Assembly (NCBI RefSeq): GCF_028640845.1 | Contig: NC_080544.1 | Location: 56,457,211-56,521,210, forward strand | DNA: 64,000 nucleotides | Source: Ahaetulla prasina | Taxonomy: Eukaryota; Chordata; Lepidosauria; Squamata; Colubridae | Direction: 5' to 3' | In this document: in pieces, positions 55,961 to 64,000 of the stretch | Position numbering within the stretch: position 1 is the first letter of the stretch | How the letters are laid out: each line of letters begins with the position of its first letter | Translations under genes and position numbers: made by a program | The notes under the pieces: generated by a model | The model's database searches: none | What the model saw: the letters and a program-made list of their open reading frames with translations, nothing else | What the model was told of the DNA's origin: nothing

Positions 55961-57259
55961 GTAATTATTTTATTTCCTGCAGAGTTTCTTTTGTAAGTGA
56001 AACTTTCCTCCTAACTATTCGCATGGCTTTTGAGCATCCAATTTAATTCACCAAGATTAATATTTGTTTAAATAAACAAATTATTCTGGTAAAGCTAGTT
56101 TAATCATTCTGTATGGGGGAAAATAAATCTTTAGATGAATGGAATCAACTGAATCAAGCTGATATATAGAGATGTAAGGAATTTGGGTTTTGAACTATAG
56201 TCCATTTGTTTTAATCAGGACAATTCCCATAGATTTGTCCTCAAGATGCCAATAGGAGATGTTATCTTCCCAGCATCTGGCATTCTAAAACTTCCCCATC
56301 CTCTTTATTGGTTTTGTTTTGCTTTGCTTTGCTTCTTTCCTATGTTCTCTTGAAGAACAAGGGGCAACCTGAGATTTTACGTAGTTTGTATTAGTTTTCC
56401 CCTCCTTTCTGAGATATATATACCGTAAATACGGGTGCAAGAATGTGTCTCAATATTCTTTGGTGAGCCCCTTCAGTGCTCATTGAATAGTAAATACTGC
56501 AGTGAGCCTTCATTATTTGTTTTGAATCTGCATTTTGTTTCAGCATTTGTTATATGCATTTATCATTTAGGAGCAAAAACAGAAGTAAAAATACATTTTT
56601 CTATGGAGCATGAAGTAGTTAATTGCAGAGCAAGTACATAAAAAGACTTGTATGATCTGGTTTTTATTTAGACACATACAGAAAGATTTTTGTATTCAGA
56701 TTGTTGGTGTCTCAGTTAAAAATATTTTCGGAGTAGTTATTTGGTGATTTTTTGGGAATGCATCTAATCTGTTTCTTTTGGATTCTCTCGGAATGAAGGT
56801 GTTTCACGATATCAGAGATGTAAGTTGGAAATGTTATGCTTCACTATGATCCCTGTAAAACATTGCATGTGGTCTTCTGCTTTATGCAACCTAGCATGGA
56901 AAAAAACAGTAAGCATGTGTAGCTCACATTAAAGCTTCCAGCAAAGCAAAATACTTGCTGGGTAGAAAAACTCTGTACCATTTTTTCTACTTGCTCTAAT
57001 ACAAACTGATGAAAGAATTTGTTTTAAAATTTATTTGCAGTAGAAGAGAATTTCAAAGATATCTATATCTAGGTGGATTGGGATTTTAGCATTTATTTGG
57101 TTACAAGATGACCAATATATATATATGAATATACTTTTTGTATTGATAAACTTTTTCATTTATCCAAGTGGAGTTAGGTTTAAGATTATAAGAAAACCTA
57201 ATTAAGGAAATAAGCTAAAAGTTGAAAAGACAGTTGCTAGTAAACTATATTGCTTAATT
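55961..57259. other. Unassigned AT-rich sequence
   Basis: No gene recognised. GCTTAATT at 57252-57259 is the left target duplication of the next element. Confidence 0.4.
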
Positions 57260-57549
57260 CAGTGGTGGGATTCAAAATTCTTTACTACCGGTTCTGTGGG
57301 CATGGCTTGGTGGGCAAGACTTGGTGGGCGTGGCAGGGAAAGGATACTGTAAAATATCCATTCCCTCCCCACTCCATGGGAAGAATACTGTAAAATACCC
57401 ATTTCCTCCTGATCAGCTGGGATTTGGGAAGCAGAGAATAGGTGGGGATGGGGCCAGTTAGAGGTGGTATTTACCGGTTCTACGAACTACTCAAAATTTC
57501 TGCTACCAGTTCTCCAGAACTGGTCAGAACATGCTGAATACCACCTCTG
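57260..57549. mobile_element. hAT MITE with 8-bp target duplication
   Basis: 290 bp with terminal inverted repeats CAGTGGTGGGATTC / GAATACCACCTCTG, flanked by a perfect 8-bp duplication GCTTAATT (57252-57259 and 57550-57557). There is no transposase. Internal 'ctaccggttctg' and 'accggttcta' words near each end are subterminal repeats. It depends on an autonomous hAT element elsewhere. Confidence 0.93.
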
Positions 57550-57639
57550 GCTTAATTCTTTTATGAACTGTGATGGAATGAATTTGTGATATAAGTCTTG
57601 GAAAGGAGAGATTGTGAGGAAAAACAATTTAAAAAATCC

Positions 57640-57802
57640 AGCCATGATTCTCTGTGGCATGCTAGCAACTGGACACAAACAAGTGAAACCCCATCTGCAG
57701 AATACAGACAGTATGCAAAACCATGTCCCCTCCAGTCTGCGGAAAACCCTTTCTCCATGAAACCAGTCCCTGGTACCCAAAAGGTTGGGGGCTACTGCTC
57801 TG
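57640..57802 (+). repeat. Possible DNA-transposon fragment
   Basis: The end CATGAAACCAGTCCCTGGTA then CCCAAAAGGTTGGGGGCTAC resembles a widespread vertebrate hAT-type repeat end. The other end is not identified. Confidence 0.35.
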
Positions 57803-57877
57803 TGCTATAAAAGAGAACCGAGAGAAACTCTGGCAAAGTTTCAAGATTCTATTCCTATACTTACAACAATAAAGCAT

Positions 57878-58258
57878 AGATAATCTTTGACTTAGGATCA
57901 TTCATTTAACAATGATTCCAAGTTGCAATCGCCTCAGAAAAAGCAATTTATGACCTATTCTCACACTTTATGACTGTTGCATCAGCCTTACAGACACATG
58001 ATAACAATTCAGATGCTTGGCAACCGGCTTACATTTACAACCAGTTGGAGCATCGTGCAGTCACATGATTAAGATTTGCATCATTTCCAGCTGGTTTCCA
58101 ACAAAAGACATCAACTGAAGAAGCTGGACTTGCTTAACAATCATGAAAGAAACAATAATATAATTGTGTTCGATCATGTAATGACTCAATTTACATCCTT
58201 ACTGAATTAGGAAATTCTGGTCTCAATTGTGGTTGTAAGTCAAACACTATATATAGTA
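57878..58258. mobile_element. Palindromic MITE-like element
   Basis: The outer arms pair: TTTGACTTAGGATCATTCAT at the left and GTGGTTGTAAGTCAAACAC at the right. Internal AAGTTGCAATCG/CAACCGGCTT/CAACCAGTTG words suggest repeated hairpin segments. The GACTTA(C)GA type end is a common squamate repeat. No target duplication could be settled. Confidence 0.5.
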
Positions 58259-58767
58259 TTTTTTCAAGGCTTACAGGGAAGATAGATAGAAGCCTAATTT
58301 TTTCCTTATAACAGTTACCTGCAAATGGAATCAAAGGCACATTTAAAATTAATACTTAAAATATACTATCCTGCTTTGGTGTTATTTTTCATTAATATAT
58401 TGAATATCTTGCTCTAAAGCCTGTTGGTTCTTTGACCAAAGTATCCTTCTCCAAAAAGGAAAAGAGCATGTGCTTACATAGAGATCTGTCAAAATCTGAG
58501 GGAAATATTCAGAAGTGATTACAATATCAAAAGGGATAAAAAATTCCACTGAACTCTGAGAAATGAGGAAGTGTTAAGAGGCGATTCAGACTCCTTATTT
58601 ACTAGGAATGGGAGGAAAAACGCAATCAAACTTACACAATTCTATTAAGATAGCCTCAATAAAGTTTAGCTCTAGCTTTCTTGTGTAGTCTGTTTCCTGA
58701 TCTGGATAATTTTGAAGGGCTGACAGTACATGAGTGAAATGAGAGAGCACCTATAAATAAAAAAGTA
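58259..58767. other. Unassigned AT-rich sequence
   Basis: No gene or element recognised. Confidence 0.4.
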
Positions 58768-59254
58768 CATTTATTTTATTTATTTATTTATCGTATTTTT
58801 ATACCGCCCTATCTCCCAAGGGACTCAGGGCGGTTTACAGCCAAGTAAAATATACACATAGATAAATACAAGTTAAAACCACAATTTAAAAAACTTATTA
58901 AATACGGCCGAATATTAAAACCCCAATAAAATAATAAAACCTGATTAAAACCAAATTTAAAATTTAAAAATTCTAGTCCAGTCCTGAGCAAATGAACAGA
59001 TGTGTCTTAAGCTCTCGGCGAAAGGTTCGAAGGTCAGGAAGTTGGCGAAGTCTGGGGGAAGTTCGTTCCAGAGGGTGGGAGCTCTCCCCTGGGCACCGCC
59101 AGCCGGCACTGCCTGGCTGACAGCACCCTGAGGAGTCCCTCCCTGTGAGAGCGTACGGGTCACTGAGAGGTATTCGGTAGCAGCAGACGGTCCCGTAAGT
59201 AACCCGGCCCAATGCCATGGAGCGCTTTAAAGATAATTACCAAAACCTTGAAGC

Positions 59255-59930
59255 GCACCCGAAAGGCCACAGGTAGCCAGTGCAGTCTGCGCAGGAGAGG
59301 TGTCACGTGGGAGCCACGAGGGGCTCCCTCTATCACCCGCGCAGCTGCATTCTGGACCAACTGGAGCCTCCGGGTGCTCTTCAAGGGGAGCCCCATGTAG
59401 AGAGCATTGCAGTAGTCCAGGCGAGATGTCACAAGGGCATGAGTGACCATGCATAGGGCATCCCGGTCTAGAAAGGGGCACAACTGGTGAACCAGGCAGC
59501 TGTCACGCAGCAAGGAGCCAGGTACGTGACAAACAAGCCCATCTGACACCTATGGCCCCACCTCACAAAGAGGGATTCACACCCGGCCATCTGAAGTACA
59601 GTGGTTTCCCTCGGCTCTAGACTCTCCCTAATCACAACCGCCACCCCCCCACCCCTACCCTGGGCCCTCGGCCGATGGAATGCCCAGAAACCCGGTGGGC
59701 ACATTTCAACAAGGGGCATGCCCCCTTCTGTGCCCAACCAGGTTTCCGTAATGCCCATAAGGTCCGTGGCACCCCCCTGGATAAGGTCATATATTAGGGG
59801 GGCCTTATTGACCACGGACCGTGCATTGCACAACATCAGCTGAAGGTCCAGGTTCTGAGGGTCTCGACCATCCGGGGAACGGGAGAAGTCTGAGGGATCG
59901 GGATGCGCGATCGCCTTCAAACATCGAGCA
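59255..59930 (-). repeat. 676-bp tandem unit, copy 1
   Basis: Repeats at 59931-60606 with a constant offset of 676. It contains an N-terminal endonuclease piece ([32 protein letters not shown]) fused to a C-terminal piece ([20 protein letters not shown]). The fusion frame is open across both (59468-60157 on the minus strand). Confidence 0.93.
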
Positions 59931-60606
59931 GCACCCGAAAGGCCACAGGTAGCCAGTGCAGTCTGCGCAGGAGAGGTGTCACGTGGGAGCCACGAGGGGC
60001 TCCCTCTATCACCCGCGCAGCTGCATTCTGGACCAACTGGAGCCTCCGGGTGCTCTTCAAGGGGAGCCCCATGTAGAGAGCATTGCAGTAGTCCAGGCGA
60101 GATGTCACAAGGGCATGAGTGACCATGCATAGGGCATCCCGGTCTAGAAAGGGGCACAACTGGTGAACCAGGCAGCTGTCACGCAGCAAGGAGCCAGGTA
60201 CGTGACAAACAAGCCCATCTGACATCTATGGCCCCACTTCACAAAGAGGGATTCACAACTGGCAACCTGAGGTACAGTGGTCTCCCTCGGCTCTAGACTC
60301 TCCTTAATAACAACCGCCACCCCCCCCACCCCTACCCTGGGCCCTCGGCTGATGAAATGCCCGGAAACCCGGTGGGCACATTTCAACAAGGGGCACGCCC
60401 CCTTCTGTGCCCAACCAGGTTTCCGTAATGCCCATAAGGTCCGTGGAACCCCCCTGAATAAGATCATATACTAGGGGGGCCTTATTGACCACGGACTGTG
60501 CATTGCACAACATCAGCCGGAGGCCCAGGCTCTGAGGGTCTTGATCATCCGGGGAACGGGAGAAGTCTGAGGGATCGGGGCGCGCGATCACCTTCAAACA
60601 TCGAGC
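59931..60606 (-). repeat. 676-bp tandem unit, copy 2
   Basis: The first ~295 bases (59931-60225) are essentially identical to 59255-59549, while the rest (60226-60600) differs from its partner at many positions. The unit ends near GAGCGCGCACCC (60602-60613), which shares GCGCACCC with the unit start at 59253-59260. Confidence 0.9.
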
Positions 60607-60978
60607 GCGCACCCCCGAGAAATTATGCGAGCCCTCACTTCCGCCATATCTGCCCCTCCCACTTACCGTACAAATCAGACCACCCTCACCAAAAGGAACG
60701 CAATCCTCCCCCGTAACCTTCGAACCTGTTAAATGGACGCCGCGAGCAGGCGCAGGAACTGGCCCCCCTCCCGACGGGCTGCCCCCAGCACCCACCCTTG
60801 CCCTCCCACCCCTTAAAAATTTCCTATCTAAAAAACCCCAAAGGCTCTTCCTTGACGCATGCCACCTCTGTGGGTCCCAAGACCCATCATTGAGGCCGGC
60901 CCTCGGTAATAAAGCGGGCCACTCCTGCGAGGCGGGGGCACCTAGCAGGCGCAAGAGTTCCTGTACCGAATATCGCAT
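60304..60978 (-). pseudogene. L2-like LINE ORF2 start and endonuclease N-terminal part
   Basis: A 224-residue open frame from the Met at 60978. It has a Gly/Pro/Arg-rich leader, then the APE-type endonuclease start: [20 protein letters not shown] (first-strand Asn), then [12 protein letters not shown] (catalytic Glu), then [10 protein letters not shown] where the G-tract shifts the frame. Later endonuclease blocks with the catalytic Asp/His are missing because of the internal deletion. It cannot cut DNA. The Met at 60978 could be near the real start of the family ORF. Confidence 0.85.
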
Positions 60979-60985
60979 AAATATC

Positions 60986-61700
60986 GTATAAATATCGCGT
61001 GACTAGAAGAAAGAATTCGACGAGGGATGAAACTATCCCAGGATGGCAGGATATTACACAATAGTTTCTCCAATGGATACTCATTTTCTGGTGACTCTTC
61101 AATGGTGGCTGGTACATGATGACAAATAATATAAAGATGGAAAAAGATGGAAAAGTGACTCAGTCCTAAAATCCATTGAAAATGAGGTAGGTAGTTCTTC
61201 TAACATCGCCATCGGTGTCTCTTTTTTTCAGTCGTTTCTGGATAAGTCCCCCGGCAGATCGCAAACCGGTCTCCAAGCCTCTTCCACCACAGTTCCAAGG
61301 GAACAATCATGGCCAAAGAATCCCAAAAGGCCATGTAAAGTGCCGATGACAATGCACATTAAAATAGTGGAATGAAGCAGGCCCATATAGGCCAGGACGC
61401 CTCCAATGCCCACCATACCACTCCCCTCCACCAGGATGGTCCAAGACTAAAGATCTCTCCAGGCCAGCCCCTCGCTCCAAGAAATCCAAATCTTGTCCAA
61501 AGGCCTGACCGCTCCACAGGTCCAGGCCTTTTCCAAGAACCAGGCCAGGCCAGGCCAGGCCAGGCACCTCCGAAGAGGGCTGGTGCGTTGTAAAATGCCG
61601 CAGGTCCCAAACGCGGCAAGGAGCGGGATAAAGACGGCCTAGAAGAGAGTCTCGTACAGGGAGGGCAGTTGGGGGGCCGGAAACATGTAAACTTTTTCAA
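60986..61700 (-). other. GC-rich stretch, probably the 5' region of the L2-like element
   Basis: It adjoins the start of the L2-like ORF and stays GC-rich up to 61690, so it may be its 5' UTR or leader. Several overlapping open frames (61228-61431, 61307-61567, 61359-61700 on the minus strand) are hydrophobic or Gly/Trp-rich, with nothing I can assign. A short TATCGTATAAATATCG repeat lies at 60972-61000. Confidence 0.4.
61540..61565. repeat. (CCAGG)n microsatellite
   Basis: Five CCAGG units inside the GC-rich block. Confidence 0.9.
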
Positions 61701-62050
61701 AGTTTGAACTTTCTAGCAGTTAGAAAAAAACAACCAGATTCCTGTTTGTATTTTCCTGTTTTCAAGTAGATCTCTCAGTATGGGCCATCTCTATAATGGA
61801 TACAAGGAATCTGGTAGACCAGATCAGAACACAGACTCCATGGGAATATTAGAATTGTACTTTATGCTTTGGCTATAGTGGTTGTTGTATGTTTCCCTCG
61901 AAGCCCTCTTCCTGATTCCCTATGGATTTACCATTTTAGCAGGCAGCTAAGATTATAGGTGGAAAGATAAGCGTGTCAAACTCCCTTTCCCAAAAGACCC
62001 CTGTGTCTTCTTATTTGGACCTACTTCCTTCCAGCTATATCAGCAGCTAC

Positions 62051-62240
62051 CAGTGGTGGGTTGTTACAGGTTTGCCCCGGATTGGGCGAAATGGTAGCAG
62101 TGGCGGTGGGAGACTCTGCCCACCCACCCAGAGGCTTCTGCACATGCACAGAAGCATTGTGCGTACGCGCCCATGAGCAAAACATTAGCGACAGGTTTTG
62201 AAACTCGCTCCTGATTGCTACCAACTACGTTCCAGGACAC
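62051..62240. mobile_element. Partial hAT-like MITE
   Basis: Starts with CAGTGGTGGGTTGTTACAGG, sharing the first ten bases with the hAT MITE at 57260. The remainder is a different, GC-rich internal sequence. A matching right end and target duplication were not found. Confidence 0.4.
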
Positions 62241-62937
62241 GCCTGGCACATGTCGTCTTATCTCTAACCACAGTGTGTGAACCAGATCCCTTTTGTGATT
62301 AAAAGATCAAAATACTAGAGTTGAAAAATGCCCTTTTTAAAAAATACCATTTCCTGGCTAGATGATTCAATCATTTCTTGGATGAATGAACATTGTAATA
62401 ATATTATTAGAAAATAGAACTTTTTTAAAATTCAGTGATGAACTCTAAACAAGAACTGTATATTCTTGAGCGTTTTTTTCCACTGAGGTTAATGGCCCTT
62501 GTATTGATTGTGTTGGATATTTAACTGTTACAAATGAAGACCTATCCATCCACTTATTGAGTTACTTTAGGAATAGGACTTCTAGCACATCTCTCACAAA
62601 AAGAACTGACTGTGGAACAAGCTTAAGTGTACTTGATAAAGTACTTACAACCACTTTTCCACACCAGCAATGAATATTTTAAAACAATTAGAGAAAAAGT
62701 TATATACAATGGAGGAATTTCATTCCCCCATTAAATGTAAAAAAAAAAATCCACCAGAGGAATGGGGAAGATGACATTTCAATGTATTAATTTATAATAC
62801 CTGAAGAACATTTCCTACACCAAAGGAAAAATTGGGGAAATGTGGTTTTCTCAATGAGTTATAGTTTGTTAATGTCTATTGGCACAGTGGCTGATTGTTG
62901 ACTTCTGGGAATTGAAGTCCCAAATCCCAAGAATAAA
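62241..62937. other. Unassigned AT-rich sequence
   Basis: No gene recognised. TTGACTTCTGGGAATTGAAG at 62898 is a fragment of the hairpin repeat seen at 339-406. Confidence 0.4.
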
Positions 62938-63157
62938 GAACCCAAGGGATATAGTGGTTAAGGCGGCTGACTAAGACTGATAAAGTCCAGGTTGAAGTCC
63001 ACCCCAGTCATGAAAGCCTTCTGGTGATTTGGGCTAATCACTCTCTTTAGTCCAACCTATCTGAGACACTAGTTGTTACAAGGGAAAATAGGTATGCAAT
63101 GTATGATACTTTGAACTTCTGGAAGAAAGGCAGGCTATAAATCTAATAAATAAATAA
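62938..63157 (+). mobile_element. tRNA-derived SINE, second family
   Basis: Head with ATATAGTGGTTAAGGCGGCT (A-box region) and AGGTTGAAGTCC (B-box region). The body TGATTTGGGCTAATCACTCT follows, then an end AAAGGCAGGCTATAAATCTA and AATAAATAAAT. This is the best copy of this family in the window. Confidence 0.75.
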
Positions 63158-64000
63158 ACAATGGTAGCATTAGCTCTTATTGCTCTTAAAGGTATTCTTT
63201 AAACCAGTGTTCATTGCTTTAACATATAAAGAAAAAACAGGAATTCTGCCTAAACATCAATAGCCTTGTTTCTTAGAAGGATTATACTCTTGTCTATTTA
63301 AGATTGATGGTGAGATTACCATAATTAAATCTCTGTGCCTAGAGCTTTCTTTTGCTAATCAGCAATTACTAATGGCTTTTCTTCTTTTCTGTCTCTGATT
63401 TCCATAAGATATCTATTTTGTGCCAAGCAGAAAGACGACATTTAAAGCTAGGAAGATCAGCTGTCAAGTTTCATGTGCCTTGCAAATTTGCCTTAGAGCT
63501 CCTACATACAAAAGACTTGTGATCCAGGCATAAAATTCCTATGAACCACTACAATTATTTAATAGAAAATTCCCATATCCATACATACACACTATAGGAA
63601 CTCCTGATAATATACTTTTGAGATTAATAAACTGGCAAATTGTGATCTTGAGGTTAAATATAATAGCTTAGAAACTTGCTAACAGCTTAGAACCATCATC
63701 AGATCCTGAAGAGGTCTCCATTAATAGTGCATTACATCTAATCCTGTTCCCATGACTAATACATTAGTATCTCATTTGAATTCCTAAGCAAACTAAGATT
63801 ATCTATTCTTTCCAGACAGAAACACAAATAAAATGCAGTTGTCTTTCGGACCATGTGCATTATAATTCTTGCAATACAGTTTTTGGCTCAGATGCAAGAA
63901 AATGCACACTTATGAAACTGTCATGCAAAAATATGGATTTTCATGCATTTTTAAATCATAAGAAATAAGAGTTAATTGCTTTCAAACTGCCACAGTCAAG
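63158..64000. other. Unassigned AT-rich sequence
   Basis: No gene or element recognised up to the end of the window. Confidence 0.4.

Larger units (their letters stand above)
58768..60985 (-). mobile_element. L2-like LINE deletion derivative with internal tandem duplication
   Basis: On the minus strand the order from the 5' side is: ORF start and N-terminal endonuclease (60978-60230); a direct jump to the C-terminal domain ([20 protein letters not shown]); then a second endonuclease piece (59930-59475) with the same jump; then the C-terminal domain again, running on to the 3' UTR and a TTTA tail (58768). The RT is missing. GC content is far above the surroundings. Confidence 0.9.

Noticed and set aside
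61228..61431. Hydrophobic 67-codon frame resembling a membrane protein
   Set aside because: It lies in a GC-rich block attached to the L2-like element, overlaps two other frames, and has no matching upstream or downstream coding sequence.

Overview
The window reads as intergenic DNA from a squamate reptile, most likely a snake. Nearly everything I can identify is transposon-derived or simple-sequence. I find no cellular protein gene, rRNA, tRNA gene or CRISPR array. The taxonomic call rests on four things. There are tRNA-derived SINEs with a Bov-B-like 3' end (Sauria SINE type). CR1-, L3- and L2-like LINEs, L1 and an R4/Dong-like LINE occur together. One LINE tail carries an (ATTCT)n repeat, the AATAG-type seed reported as typical of snakes. 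A nuclear copy of mitochondrial ND4 uses TGA as Trp.

Layout. 1-2139: a 308-bp direct duplication interleaved with an inverted pair of a short element that carries a hammerhead-like core, then AT/AC microsatellites and a LINE tail. 6165-10772: a structurally complete Ty3/Gypsy (mag-like) LTR retrotransposon on the minus strand, with TSD, LTRs, PBS and PPT but broken reading frames. 11170-11779: a candidate solo LTR. 11911-23240: mostly minus-strand LINE material, including an L1 with a SINE nested in it and a 2.9-kb chimeric L1/CR1-group insertion bounded by a perfect 94-bp duplication. 23275-25885: L2-like copies. 25886-35290: a quieter AT-rich stretch. 35376-38928: the best-preserved CR1-group LINE, with a truncated copy of its own family inserted in it. 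40461-40836: an ND4 NUMT. 41386-41987: a hAT-like element with an internal minisatellite. 42861-46130: several nested retroelements plus an unidentified minus-strand ORF pair split by a CR1. 47590-48331: an R4/Dong-like LINE inside an AAT repeat. 53397-54508 and 57260-60985: a hammerhead-like motif repeat, hAT MITEs, and an L2-like deletion derivative duplicated in tandem.

There is no operon or pathway. The pieces relate to each other as autonomous elements (LINEs, LTR element) and the non-autonomous ones they mobilise. The strongest signals for follow-up are the chimeric insertion with repeated switch points (16471-19540), the hammerhead-like cores in two repeat families, the LTR element whose LTRs look young while its genes are decayed, and the tandem L2-like deletion derivative. 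All calls come from reading the sequence by eye; no database search was run.
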